Below, piece after piece: positions 7,837 through 16,091 of a DNA stretch of 64,000 nucleotides. The position numbers were made by a program, and so were the translations under genes. A model generated the notes under the pieces. The model was not told the origin of the DNA. It searched no databases and worked only from the letters and a program-made list of their open reading frames with translations. Each line of letters begins with the position of its first letter. Positions within the stretch are counted from its first letter, which is position 1. The stretch comes from Actinomadura graeca. GTDB lineage: Bacteria > Actinomycetota > Actinomycetes > Streptosporangiales > Streptosporangiaceae. The stretch spans positions 6,324,001 through 6,388,000 of the forward strand of contig NZ_CP059572.1 in the NCBI RefSeq assembly GCF_019175365.1, in the 5' to 3' direction.

Positions 7837-8858
7837 GGCCGCACCAGCACCTTGATCTCCTCCTGGGGCGAACCCCGGTCCAGCAGGGTCTCGAAGCCGT
7901 CCCGGACGACGTCCGCGAGCGGCACGGTCGAGGTGACGATCGGGGTGAAGTCCATCCCCTCCTCGGCCACGAGGCGGATCAGCTCGGGATGGACGTCCCG
8001 GTAGCCGACCGTCCCGATGATCGACTGCTCGTTGTTGACCAGCGCGAACGCGTCGAACGCGAAGGTCCCCCCGAGCCCGACCAGGACGACGCGGCCGCCG
8101 CGCCGGGTGGCGCCGAGGCAGTCGCGGAGCGTCCCCTCGGTGCCGACGGCCTCGAACGCGACGTCGGCCTCCCCGGCGGGCAGGGCCCCGGCGTCCACGA
8201 CCTCGGTGGCGCCGAGGCGCAGCGCCAGGTCACGGCGGGCGCCGGACGGGTCGGAGGCGACGATGCGCCCCGCCCCGTACCGGGCGGCGAGCCGGACGAC
8301 CAGCAGCCCGATCGGCCCGAGGCCGACGACCGCGACGCTCTCCCCGTCCCGCAGCCCCGACCGCCTGATCGAGTGCAGCGCGACCGCGGCCGGCTCGAAC
8401 AGGGCCGCCTGGTCCAGCGACACACCGTCGGGCAGCCGGTGCAGCATGTAGGACGGCACGACCGCGCGTTCCGCGAGGCCGCCGTCGCCCATCAGCCCGG
8501 CGAACCCGAAGTGGCGGCACAGGTTGTACTCGCCCGCCCGGCAGCGCGCGCAGTCGCCGCAGCGGTAGTGCGGCTCGACCGCGACCCGGTCGCCGGGGGA
8601 GAACCCGGTCACGCCGGGCCCGACCTCCGCGACCGTCCCGCTGAACTCGTGCCCGAGGGTCAGCGGCGCCGCCCGTCCCGACTCCGGGTGCGGGGTGCCG
8701 ACGGGGATGGCGTGCGGGCCGTCGGCGTATTCGTGCAGGTCGCTGCCGCAGATCCCGCAGTAGGCGACGGTGACCGCCACCTCACCGGGGCCGGGGGCGG
8801 CGGACGGCACGTCCTCCACCCGGACGTCGCGGGCCCGGTACCAGACCGCCGCCTTCAC
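7833..8858 (-). CDS. Zinc-dependent alcohol dehydrogenase (butanediol/sorbitol DH type)
   Basis: A 341-residue medium-chain dehydrogenase. Catalytic zinc ligands are expected at Cys37 (CGICGSD) and His70-Glu71 (GHE). The structural zinc site is Cys100, Cys103, Cys106 and Cys114 (CGDCARCRAGEYNLC). The Rossmann motif VVGLGPIGL lies near residue 175. The GTG start at 8858 overlaps the MFS stop (GTGA). The closest functional comparison is (R,R)-butanediol dehydrogenase or L-threonine/sorbitol dehydrogenase; the true substrate is probably the alcohol or diol handled by this operon. Confidence 0.9.
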   Translation of the reverse strand: MKAAVWYRARDVRVEDVPSAAPGPGEVAVTVAYCGICGSDLHEYADGPHAIPVGTPHPESGRAAPLTLGHEFSGTVAEVGPGVTGFSPGDRVAVEPHYRCGDCARCRAGEYNLCRHFGFAGLMGDGGLAERAVVPSYMLHRLPDGVSLDQAALFEPAAVALHSIRRSGLRDGESVAVVGLGPIGLLVVRLAARYGAGRIVASDPSGARRDLALRLGATEVVDAGALPAGEADVAFEAVGTEGTLRDCLGATRRGGRVVLVGLGGTFAFDAFALVNNEQSIIGTVGYRDVHPELIRLVAEEGMDFTPIVTSTVPLADVVRDGFETLLDRGSPQEEIKVLVRP

Positions 8859-10138
8859 GCGGCCACCCCCCGGCGGCGCAGGACCGCGGGCGCGGTCTCG
8901 CGGAGGCCGAAGGACAGGGCGACCACCAGCGCGGCGCCCCCCGCCGCGATGAACATCGCGGACTGCAGCCCCCAGGTGTCGGACGCCCAACCGGCGACCA
9001 GCGGGCCGAGGAACCCGCCCGCCAGCTCGCCCACGCCCATGATCACGCCGAGCGCGGTGGCGAGCGCGGCGCGCGGGACGGTCTCGGCGGGGATCGTCGC
9101 CATGAACAGCGTGAAGCAGCCGAGGCCGGTGTAGGTGAGGATCATCAGCGTGCCGAGCAGCACCGGGCTCTGGACGTACACGACCGCGATCGGGCAGCAC
9201 ACCGCGAGGGCGGTGAACCCGATCAGCGCGGGCCGGCGCCCGATCCGGTCGGAGATCCCGGGCGTCGCGAACCCCCACAGCACCCAGGCGACGCCGAGGC
9301 AGGTCATGACGGCGCTCATCGTGCCCGAGCCCCAGTCCTTCTCGTCCGTCAGGTACTTCGGGGTGAAGGTGATCAGCGTGACGAACCAGGTGAGGTAGCA
9401 CGGGGCGATCAGCATGCAGATGACCACGTTGCGCAGCCGCAGCACCTCCCTGACCGGCACCTTCGCCGCCTTGACCGGCGCACCGCGGACCGCCGCACCG
9501 GCCGGTGCGGTCTCCGCGCGCTCGACCGGCGGGCGCTCCAGTACGTACTTGGCGATCAGCGCGGCGACCACCAGCCCGGGGACGATCGTGACGAAGAACG
9601 CCGTCCGCCAGCCGAAGGTGTCGGCGAGCCAGACCACCAGCACCGGCGCCACGATGCCGCCGAGCAGGCCCGCCGAGGAGCCCTGGAGCAGCCCCATGTT
9701 GAGGCCGCGCCGCGACTCCCGGGACGCCTCCACCATCAGCGACTGCGACATCGGCAGGACCGCGCCCTCGGCCGTGCCCATCAGGGCGCGGGCGCCCAGC
9801 AGGCCGATGAACCCGGTCATCAGGCCGGACGCCGAGGAGAACAGCGAGAACAGCAGGACCGCGCCGATGAGGATCGGCTTGCGCCGCCCGAGCCGGTCCG
9901 ACAGGCTCCCGGCGAACATCCCGGAGAGCGCCCACGTCAGCGCGAGCACCCCGGACAGGATGCCGAGCTGGGAGTTGGACAGCCCGAAGTCGTCGTCCAT
10001 GTAGGGCGCGAGGAACGCCAGCGCCTGCCGGTCGAAGAACACGAAGCCGAAGGCCAGGAACAGGATGGCCAGCAGCTTGTTCTCGTACCGGTCGGCGGTG
10101 GCGCGCGCGCCGCGCGTCAGCGTCTCCGTCTTGGTCAT
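8855..10138 (-). CDS. MFS transporter, aromatic acid/sugar acid type
   Basis: A 427-residue major facilitator with 12 predicted helices. It has the loop 2-3 motif GSLSDRLGRRKPI and its second-half counterpart GISDRIGRR. The acid residue in FVFFDRQALAFL of helix 1 is typical of anion:cation symporters that import carboxylates. It begins 2 bases after the cupin gene ends and overlaps the alcohol dehydrogenase start. It is inferred to import the substrate degraded by the operon. Confidence 0.88.
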   Translation of the reverse strand: MTKTETLTRGARATADRYENKLLAILFLAFGFVFFDRQALAFLAPYMDDDFGLSNSQLGILSGVLALTWALSGMFAGSLSDRLGRRKPILIGAVLLFSLFSSASGLMTGFIGLLGARALMGTAEGAVLPMSQSLMVEASRESRRGLNMGLLQGSSAGLLGGIVAPVLVVWLADTFGWRTAFFVTIVPGLVVAALIAKYVLERPPVERAETAPAGAAVRGAPVKAAKVPVREVLRLRNVVICMLIAPCYLTWFVTLITFTPKYLTDEKDWGSGTMSAVMTCLGVAWVLWGFATPGISDRIGRRPALIGFTALAVCCPIAVVYVQSPVLLGTLMILTYTGLGCFTLFMATIPAETVPRAALATALGVIMGVGELAGGFLGPLVAGWASDTWGLQSAMFIAAGGAALVVALSFGLRETAPAVLRRRGVAA

Positions 10139-10140
10139 GA

Positions 10141-10674
10141 TCAGCGGAACAGGGCGTTGACGTAGTCCGCGCCGATGCCGACCGCGTCGTAGTGCTTGCG
10201 GCACATGTCGATGTAGTCGTGGACGTCGAAGAAGCCCTCGGGGTCGCCGTTCTCGTCGAGCCAGACCAGCGGGCCCTTGACGATGAACAGGGTCTTCATC
10301 GGCTCCTCGTGCTCGTAGGCGACGAGCGTGTGGCCCTCGCCGGGCGCCTCGTAGATGAAGTCGCCGGCGGTGGCGGTCCAGGGGCGCTCCAGGTATCCCC
10401 ACTTGCCGGAGATGGTGTAGGCGAACACCTCGTGCGGGTGGTAGTGCCGGTTGACGAGACCGGCCTCCTTGGACCGCAGGATGTCGGACCAGGTGTTGTC
10501 CTTGACGTTGATCCACAGCGGCCGGGATCCGACCGTCTCGGTGAACGGCACGTAGTACCGGTCGTCGTCCGTGGCGACCTTGGACAGGTACACCTCGGGA
10601 AGGGCGTCGGGCTTCTGGGAGTTCTCGATCGGCTTGAGGTTCTTCCAGAACTCTGAACCGGCGGCTTCGGGCAT
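10141..10674 (-). CDS. Cupin protein related to 2,4'-dihydroxyacetophenone dioxygenase
   Basis: A 177-residue single-cupin protein. Candidate Fe ligands are His77, His79 and His115 (NRHYHPHEVFAYTISG, then GEGHT). This three-histidine pattern and the size match the family of 2,4'-dihydroxyacetophenone dioxygenase, which cleaves the C-C bond of hydroxy-ketones. The ATG at 10674 follows GAAAGGAG. It leads the operon, whose remaining genes are an importer and two alcohol/ketone oxidoreductases; together they fit catabolism of an aryl or hydroxy ketone. The substrate is inferred. Confidence 0.75.
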   Translation of the reverse strand: MPEAAGSEFWKNLKPIENSQKPDALPEVYLSKVATDDDRYYVPFTETVGSRPLWINVKDNTWSDILRSKEAGLVNRHYHPHEVFAYTISGKWGYLERPWTATAGDFIYEAPGEGHTLVAYEHEEPMKTLFIVKGPLVWLDENGDPEGFFDVHDYIDMCRKHYDAVGIGADYVNALFR

Positions 10675-10734
10675 GTGAACGGCTCCTTTCACTTGCGGTG
10701 AGTGAACCTCCTCCAGGCCGTCCCCGTCTTTCCT

Positions 10735-10862
10735 GTGGCAGACGCCACGGTTTGCACATCCCAGACATGCCCCGTCGGCTCTGACGGCGGCGGAGGCGCC
10801 CTCCGCAGACGTGTGATCACGTCCCTGGGTTGGCGGCGGGCCCGCAGGTGGCCAACGGCCAC
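10735..10862. promoter_or_regulatory. Divergent intergenic region with three dyads
   Basis: The gap between the cupin operon (minus) and the lamin-tail gene (plus) holds GTGGC/GCCAC (10735-10748), the palindrome GTGATCAC (10813-10820) and GTGGCC-AAC-GGCCAC (10848-10862). These are plausible protein-binding sites. No clear -10/-35 pair could be fixed. Confidence 0.35.
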
Positions 10863-10920
10863 CACAGATGGTGACCAACCGATACATCTAGGGACTCACC
10901 AAACAGAAGGGAACCACGGG

Positions 10921-11370
10921 GTGAAGAGACTCGTCGTCATGGGAGCCGTCGCCATCGCCGGGGCCACGGGGGCCGCCTTGCTGGCCGCCGGGCCCGCGGA
11001 GGCCGCGAGCGCGGTGCAGATCTACCGCGTCTACTACGACTCGCCCGGCAGCGACAACCGCTCCAACGCGTCGCTGAACGGCGAGTGGGTGCAGCTCTTC
11101 AACACCGCGCGGACGTCCAAGCAGCTCAAGGGCTACAAGCTGCGCGACAAGACGGGCTACACCTACACCTTCGGCTCGTTCAGCCTGGGCGGCCGCAAGT
11201 CGGTGTACGTCCACACGGGCAAGGGCACCAACAACGCCACGCACCGGTACTGGGGCAGGTCCTCCTACGTGTGGAACAACACCGGTGACACGGCCTACCT
11301 CCGCTACCCGAACGGCTCGGCGGCGGACTCGTGCTCGTGGGGCCGGACGGGGTCGTACAAGTACTGCTGA
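10921..11370 (+). CDS. Secreted lamin-tail-domain protein
   Basis: A 149-residue exported protein. The signal peptide covers about residues 1-29 (hydrophobic run, cleavage near AEA-AS). The rest is a lamin tail (LTD) beta-sandwich with the family features NGEWVQLFN, KGYKLRDKTGYTYTF and NNTGDTAYLRYPNG. Bacterial LTD proteins are small extracellular proteins, often without a catalytic partner. The GTG at 10921 follows AGAAGGGAACC. A strong terminator follows, so it is monocistronic. Confidence 0.85.
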   Translation: MKRLVVMGAVAIAGATGAALLAAGPAEAASAVQIYRVYYDSPGSDNRSNASLNGEWVQLFNTARTSKQLKGYKLRDKTGYTYTFGSFSLGGRKSVYVHTGKGTNNATHRYWGRSSYVWNNTGDTAYLRYPNGSAADSCSWGRTGSYKYC

Positions 11371-11390
11371 CCCCAGAGACGCTCGCGACG

Positions 11391-11422
11391 AGGCGGGCCC
11401 GGACTCGATCCGGGCCCGCCTT
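11391..11422 (+). terminator. Strong intrinsic-type terminator
   Basis: A perfect 13-base-pair stem, AGGCGGGCCCGGA (11391-11403) with TCCGGGCCCGCCT (11409-11421), closes a CTCGA loop. It lies 20 bases after the lamin-tail stop and before the convergent hypB stop at 11474, so it may serve both directions. Confidence 0.85.
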
Positions 11423-11473
11423 ACCCGTTCCGGGGCCCGGACGTACCGGCCGCGCGGGCGACTCCGGCTCGTC

Positions 11474-12208
11474 TCAGGGCGCGAGCCACCGGCCGGTGGC
11501 GGCGGCGCCGGGGAGCCAGCCGTACCAGCCGTCCAGGCCGTCGCCGCGCGTCGCGGAGACCGGCAGGACGCGGGCGCCCGGCGACAGGCGCAGCACGGCG
11601 GCGCGGCAGGCGTCCACGTCGAAGTCGACGTACGGCAGCAGGTCGATCTTGTTGAGCAGCACCGCGTCCGCGCCGCGGAACATGTGCGGGTACTTCAGCG
11701 GCTTGTCCGCGCCCTCGGTGACCGACATCAGCACCACGCGGGCCCGCTCGCCGAGGTCGAACAGGGCGGGGCAGACGAGGTTGCCGACGTTCTCGATGAA
11801 CACCGTCGAGCCGTCCGGCGGGCCGAGCTCCGGCAGCGCGCGGGCGATCATCGCGGCGTCCAGGTGGCAGCCCGCCCCGGTGTTGACCTGCACGGTGCGG
11901 GCGCCGGCGGCGCTCAGGCGGCGGGCGTCCAGCAGGGTCTCCTGATCGCCTTCGATCACCGAGACCGCCCGGTCCGGCCCCAGGTCGGCGACCGTCCGCT
12001 CCAGCAGCGTCGTCTTGCCGGAGCCGGGCGAGCTCATCACGTTGATCGCGGTGATGCCGCGCCGGTCCAGCCAGGCGCGGTTGCGCGCGGCGAGGTCGTC
12101 GTTGCGGGCCAGGACGTCCTGCTCCAGGGTGACGACGCGGGAGCGGGACCGCCCGAGGGTCGTCAGCCGGACGGCGCCGTCCGCGTCGCAGCCGCAGGTG
12201 TCACACAT
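11474..12208 (-). CDS. hypB: Hydrogenase nickel incorporation GTPase HypB
   Basis: A 244-residue SIMIBI-class GTPase. The N-terminal high-affinity nickel motif CDTCGC is at residues 2-7. The P-loop SSPGSGKTT is at 59-67, and the metal-site Cys-His pair of the G domain is in TGAGCHLD. NKIDLLPY supplies guanine specificity. HypB, with HypA, inserts nickel into the hydrogenase large subunit in the cytoplasm. It overlaps the end of hypA by 8 bases and is divergent from hhySL, which it serves. Confidence 0.97.
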   Translation of the reverse strand: MCDTCGCDADGAVRLTTLGRSRSRVVTLEQDVLARNDDLAARNRAWLDRRGITAINVMSSPGSGKTTLLERTVADLGPDRAVSVIEGDQETLLDARRLSAAGARTVQVNTGAGCHLDAAMIARALPELGPPDGSTVFIENVGNLVCPALFDLGERARVVLMSVTEGADKPLKYPHMFRGADAVLLNKIDLLPYVDFDVDACRAAVLRLSPGARVLPVSATRGDGLDGWYGWLPGAAATGRWLAP

Positions 12209-12536
12209 GTCCGGCCTCCACCGCCGTGATCCTCAGCCCGTCGCCACCGGTGATCGTCACGTCGGCGCTGCCGCACGGGCACAGCGCGAGCGGGTCGCGG
12301 GCGGTGAACGCGGCGCCGCAGGCCCGGCAGGTCCCGGTGCCCGCGGGCTCGGAGATCTCCAGCCGCGCTCCGGCCACGCAGGTGCCCTCGCCCGCCAGCT
12401 CGAAGCAGAAGCGCACGGCGTCCGGCAGCACGCCGGACAGCCGGCCGATCTCCAGATGGACCACGGAAACCCGCATTTCCGACATTTGTCCAGAAATTGC
12501 GTCGATCACGCTTTCGGTGATGGCCAGTTCGTGCAC
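12201..12536 (-). CDS. hypA: Hydrogenase maturation nickel metallochaperone HypA
   Basis: A 111-residue HypA. The invariant nickel-binding His2 and Glu3 follow the GTG start at 12536 (VHELAITESV). The zinc site is Cys70-x-x-Cys73 and Cys86-x-Cys88; the second pair is one residue tighter than the usual CxxC. The GTG start is chosen because HypA proteins begin with M-H-E. It hands nickel to the large subunit together with HypB. Confidence 0.95.
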   Translation of the reverse strand: MHELAITESVIDAISGQMSEMRVSVVHLEIGRLSGVLPDAVRFCFELAGEGTCVAGARLEISEPAGTGTCRACGAAFTARDPLALCPCGSADVTITGGDGLRITAVEAGHV

Positions 12537-12717
12537 GCCGCGTCCGTTCGACTCGTGGTGGCGCTCGCTAGCTGCCCGGTATCTTCCCAGGTCAAACGTC
12601 ATCTTCACGAAGAAGCCTCTTTTACCGGCGCTGTGTTTCGCGGGTTTTCCGCGGGGCAGGGGGAGATCATCCCCCCGGAGAAGGAACGTTGGCCTTGCCC
12701 GGCGGGAGGGGGAAGCG
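12537..12717. promoter_or_regulatory. Divergent hypA / hhyS control region
   Basis: A 181-base gap between divergent hydrogenase transcription units. An imperfect hairpin GGGGGA-GATCA-TCCCCC (12659-12675) lies 40 bases before hhyS, and GGCGGGAGGGGGAAG just before its ATG supplies the ribosome-binding site. No certain promoter hexamers were fixed. Confidence 0.4.
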
Positions 12718-13770
12718 ATGGTGAGCGTCGCGCCGGCGGCGCAGGGGGTGGAGGAGATCCACATCCTGTGGACGTCCGAGGGGATGAGCTGTGACGGCGA
12801 CACGGTCTCGGTGACCGCGGCGTCGCTGCCGAGCATCGAGGACGTGGTCCTCGGCGCCGTGCCGGGCCTGCCGAAGGTCCACCTGCACAACAAGGTCCTC
12901 GCCTACGAGACCGGCGACGATTTCATGAAGGTCTTCCACGAGGCGGCGCGGGGCGAGCTGGAGCCGTTCATCCTCGTCGTCGAGGGCTCCATCCCCAACG
13001 AGAACATCAACGGGGACGGCTACTGGACGAGCATGGGCAACGATCCCGAGACCGGCGAGCCGATCACGCTGAACGAGTGGATCGACCGGCTGGCGCACCG
13101 GGCCTGGGCGGTGGTGGCGATCGGGACGTGCGCGGCCTACGGCGGCATCCACGCCATGGCGGGCAACCCGACCGGCTGCATGGGCCTCGCCGACTACCTC
13201 GGCTGGGACTTCCGGTCCGCGGGCGACCTGCCGATCGTGAACGTGCCCGGCTGCCCGGTCCAGCCCGACAACTTCATGGAGACGCTCCTGTGGGTGCTGC
13301 ACCAGGCGGCGGGCCTGGCGCCGGTGATCCCGCTGGACGACCAGCACCGTCCGACGTGGCTGTTCGGCAAGACCGTCCACGAGGGCTGCGACCGGGCCGC
13401 CTACTACGAGCAGGCCGACTTCGCGCGCGACTACAACTCGCCGAAGTGCCAGGTGAAGGTGGGCTGCTGGGGCCCCGTCGTGAACTGCAACGTCACCAAG
13501 CGCGGATGGATGGACGGCGTGGGCGGCTGCCCCAACGTCGGCGGCATCTGCATCGGCTGCACGATGCCGGGGTTCCCCGACAAGTTCATGCCGTTCATGG
13601 ACGAGCCGCCCGGCGCGAGCCTGTCCTCCACGATGTTGCGATCGTACGGGCCGTTCATCCGGACGATGCGGTCCATCACGAACAAGAACGTCAACAGGGA
13701 ACCGAAGTGGCGCCACAACGAGGTCGCGCTGACGAGCGGCTATCAGCCGCGCTGGCCGCACGAGAACTGA
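12718..13770 (+). CDS. hhyS: [NiFe] hydrogenase small subunit, group 1h
   Basis: A 350-residue iron-sulfur subunit. The N-terminus is EGMSCDGD (Cys25, Asp26, Asp28) instead of the usual CxxC, which is the hallmark of the actinobacterial type, where an Asp replaces one proximal-cluster cysteine. Cys138 (GTCAAYGG) and Cys179 (VPGCP) complete that site. Distal-cluster ligands are His221, Cys224, Cys244 and Cys250. Medial candidates are Cys257, Cys271, Cys278 and Cys281, four cysteines, consistent with a [4Fe-4S] centre. There is no Tat signal, so the enzyme stays cytoplasmic. It passes electrons from H2 oxidation toward a still undefined acceptor. The start is ATG 12718 after a strong Shine-Dalgarno; the long upstream open frame is not coding. 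Confidence 0.96.
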   Translation: MVSVAPAAQGVEEIHILWTSEGMSCDGDTVSVTAASLPSIEDVVLGAVPGLPKVHLHNKVLAYETGDDFMKVFHEAARGELEPFILVVEGSIPNENINGDGYWTSMGNDPETGEPITLNEWIDRLAHRAWAVVAIGTCAAYGGIHAMAGNPTGCMGLADYLGWDFRSAGDLPIVNVPGCPVQPDNFMETLLWVLHQAAGLAPVIPLDDQHRPTWLFGKTVHEGCDRAAYYEQADFARDYNSPKCQVKVGCWGPVVNCNVTKRGWMDGVGGCPNVGGICIGCTMPGFPDKFMPFMDEPPGASLSSTMLRSYGPFIRTMRSITNKNVNREPKWRHNEVALTSGYQPRWPHEN

Positions 13771-13815
13771 CCAGCGGACACGGGTGAACGCGGACCGGAG
13801 CAGACAGGGAGCGAC

Positions 13816-15600
13816 ATGGCCGGCGAGAGGGGCGACCTGGTCGAGGTCGCGTTCGACCCGATCACACGGATCATCGGGAACCTCGGTATCTACACCAAGA
13901 TCGACTTTGCCAACCGGGAGGTGGCGGAGTGCCGGAGCACCTCGTCGATCTTCCGTGGCTACAGCGTGTTCATGAAGGGCAAGGACCCGCGGGACGCGCA
14001 CTTCATCACCAGCCGGATCTGTGGCATCTGCGGCGACAACCACGCCACCTGCTCGATCTACGCACAGAACATGGCGTATGGGATCAAACCGCCGCCGCTG
14101 GCCGACTGGATCATCAACCTCGGCGAGGCCGCCGAGTTCATGTTCGACCACACGCTCTTCCAGGACAACCTCGTCTTCGTCGACTTCTGCGAGCGCATGG
14201 TCGGCGAGACGAACCCGGGCCTGCTGGCGCGCGCCAAGAACACCGAGGCGCCGCGCGGGTCGGTGCACGGCTTCCGGACGATCGCCGACCTGATGGCGGC
14301 GTTCAACCCGTTCGAGGGCGAGATCTACAAGGAGGCCCTCGTCCTCAGCCGGATCACCCGCGAGATGTGCTGCCTGATGGAGGGGCGGCACGTCCACCCG
14401 TCCACGCTCTACCCGGGCGGCGTGGGGACGGTCGCGACGCCGCAGGTGTTCACCGACTACCTCGTCCGCCTCACGCGGTGCCTCGACTTCGTCAAGCGCG
14501 CCGTCGCGATGAACGACGACATCTTCGACTTCTTCCTGGAGGCGCTGCCCGGCTACGACCAGGTCGGGCGGCGCCGGACGCTGCTCGGCTGCTGGGGCGC
14601 CCTGCAGAACCCTGACGTCTGCGACTACGAGTACCGCCACATGAGCGAATGGGGGCGCGCCGCGTTCGTCACCCCCGGCATCGTGGTGGACGGTCAGCTC
14701 GTCACGACCGACCTGGTGGACATCAACCTCGGTATGCGGATCCTGCTCGGCAGCTCCTACTACGACGACTGGGAGGACGAGGAGACGTTCGTCACCCACG
14801 ACCCGCTCGGCAACATCGTCGACAAGCGGCACCCGTGGAACCAGACGACCCTGCCGCGCCCGCAGAAGCGCGACCTGGACGGCGGGAAGTACAGCTGGGT
14901 CGTCAGCCCGCGCTGGCTGGACCCCGCGAGCGGCGACCACCTGGCCCTCGACACCGGCGGCGGGCCGCTCGCGCGGCTGTGGGCGACCGCGCTGGCCGGG
15001 GTGGTCGACACGCCCTACGTCCGCTCCACCGGCCACAGCGTGAAGATCGACCTGCCGAAGACGCCGGGGATGCCCGAGGTCAACCTGGAGTGGAAGCCTC
15101 CGCAGTACGCCAACACGATCGAGCGCGACCGGGCCCGCGCCTACTTCATCGCCTACGCGGCGGGAATGGCGCTGTACTTCGCGGAGCGGGCGCTGACCGA
15201 GGTCAGATCCGGCAACACCAAGGTCTTCACCGACTTCGACGTCCCGGACGAGGCGATCGGCGCCGGGTTCCACGAGGCGGTGCGCGGCGTCCTGTCCCAC
15301 CACCTGGTGATCCGCGACAAGAAGATCGTGAACTACCAGCCGTACCCGCCGACGCCGTGGAACGCCAGCCCGCGCGACTCCCTCGGCACGCCCGGCCCCT
15401 ACGAGGACGCGGTCGCCGGGCAGCCGATCTTCGAGGAGAACGGGCCCGAGGACTTCAAGGGCATCGACATCATGCGGACCGTGCGCAGCTTCGACCCGTG
15501 CCTGCCCTGCGGCGTGCACATGTACGTGGGGGAGGGCCGCACGATCCAGCGGACCCACTCCCCGATGCTCGGTGAGCGGTCCCCCGGAGACCAGGGATGA
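13816..15600 (+). CDS. hhyL: [NiFe] hydrogenase large subunit, group 1h
   Basis: A 594-residue catalytic subunit. The NiFe site is bound by the L1 motif RICGICGDNH (Cys69, Cys72) and the L2 motif DPCLPCGVH (Cys562, Cys565). A 26-residue tail follows His568 and should be removed by the maturation protease encoded downstream. The group 1h enzymes oxidise H2 at atmospheric concentration with little O2 inhibition and support survival of actinomycetes under starvation and in spores; that role is family knowledge. The stop overlaps the next start (ATGA). Confidence 0.97.
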   Translation: MAGERGDLVEVAFDPITRIIGNLGIYTKIDFANREVAECRSTSSIFRGYSVFMKGKDPRDAHFITSRICGICGDNHATCSIYAQNMAYGIKPPPLADWIINLGEAAEFMFDHTLFQDNLVFVDFCERMVGETNPGLLARAKNTEAPRGSVHGFRTIADLMAAFNPFEGEIYKEALVLSRITREMCCLMEGRHVHPSTLYPGGVGTVATPQVFTDYLVRLTRCLDFVKRAVAMNDDIFDFFLEALPGYDQVGRRRTLLGCWGALQNPDVCDYEYRHMSEWGRAAFVTPGIVVDGQLVTTDLVDINLGMRILLGSSYYDDWEDEETFVTHDPLGNIVDKRHPWNQTTLPRPQKRDLDGGKYSWVVSPRWLDPASGDHLALDTGGGPLARLWATALAGVVDTPYVRSTGHSVKIDLPKTPGMPEVNLEWKPPQYANTIERDRARAYFIAYAAGMALYFAERALTEVRSGNTKVFTDFDVPDEAIGAGFHEAVRGVLSHHLVIRDKKIVNYQPYPPTPWNASPRDSLGTPGPYEDAVAGQPIFEENGPEDFKGIDIMRTVRSFDPCLPCGVHMYVGEGRTIQRTHSPMLGERSPGDQG

Positions 15601-16091
15601 GCTGGGACGACGACCGCGTCCGCGACCACGTCCGCCATCTGGAGCAGATGCTCGGACGGCTGGACGAGCACGCGGGCCGGACCGTCCGGGCCCTCGTCGA
15701 ACTGTACGGCGAGGCCCTGGAGCGGGTGCAGCGGATCGCGGCGAGCGCGGGCGCCGACGCCGCGCTGACCGGCGACGAGCTGATCAACCACCTGCTGCTC
15801 CTGCACGGCCTGCACCCGGACCCGCCGGAGGTGCGCGTCGGCCGCGCGCTCGGCGCGATGGAGTCCTACCTGGCCGGGCACCGCACGACGGTCGAGGTCG
15901 CCGGGATCGACGGCGCCGCCGTCCAGCTCGTCATCGCGGCGGAGGGACGCACGGCGCCCGCCGGGCCGGTGCGGGACGCGGTGGTGCGGGCGGTGCGCGC
16001 GGCGGCGCCGGAACTGGACCGCGTGGACGTCCAGGCGCCCGCGCCGGAGCCGGTGCTGATCCCGCTGGACCGGCTGCGGAGCCGCGTATGA
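15597..16091 (+). CDS. NifU-C-terminal-like hydrogenase-associated protein
   Basis: A 164-residue protein. The N-terminal half is helical (about 5-85). The C-terminal half (about 85-160) resembles the Nfu/NifU scaffold fold, with GRALGAMESYLAGHRTTVEV and the VQLVI strand. It contains no cysteine at all, so it cannot hold a cluster the way NifU does. Relatives sit directly after hhyL in other group 1h loci and are thought to help cluster or subunit assembly; that function is inferred from position. It overlaps both neighbours by four bases. Confidence 0.75.
   Translation: MSWDDDRVRDHVRHLEQMLGRLDEHAGRTVRALVELYGEALERVQRIAASAGADAALTGDELINHLLLLHGLHPDPPEVRVGRALGAMESYLAGHRTTVEVAGIDGAAVQLVIAAEGRTAPAGPVRDAVVRAVRAAAPELDRVDVQAPAPEPVLIPLDRLRSRV

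Noticed and set aside
12667..15558. 963-codon open frame on the minus strand opposite hhyS and hhyL
   Set aside because: It runs antisense to two certain hydrogenase genes; its Arg/Val/Asp/Gly-rich composition is the usual shadow of GC-rich coding DNA.
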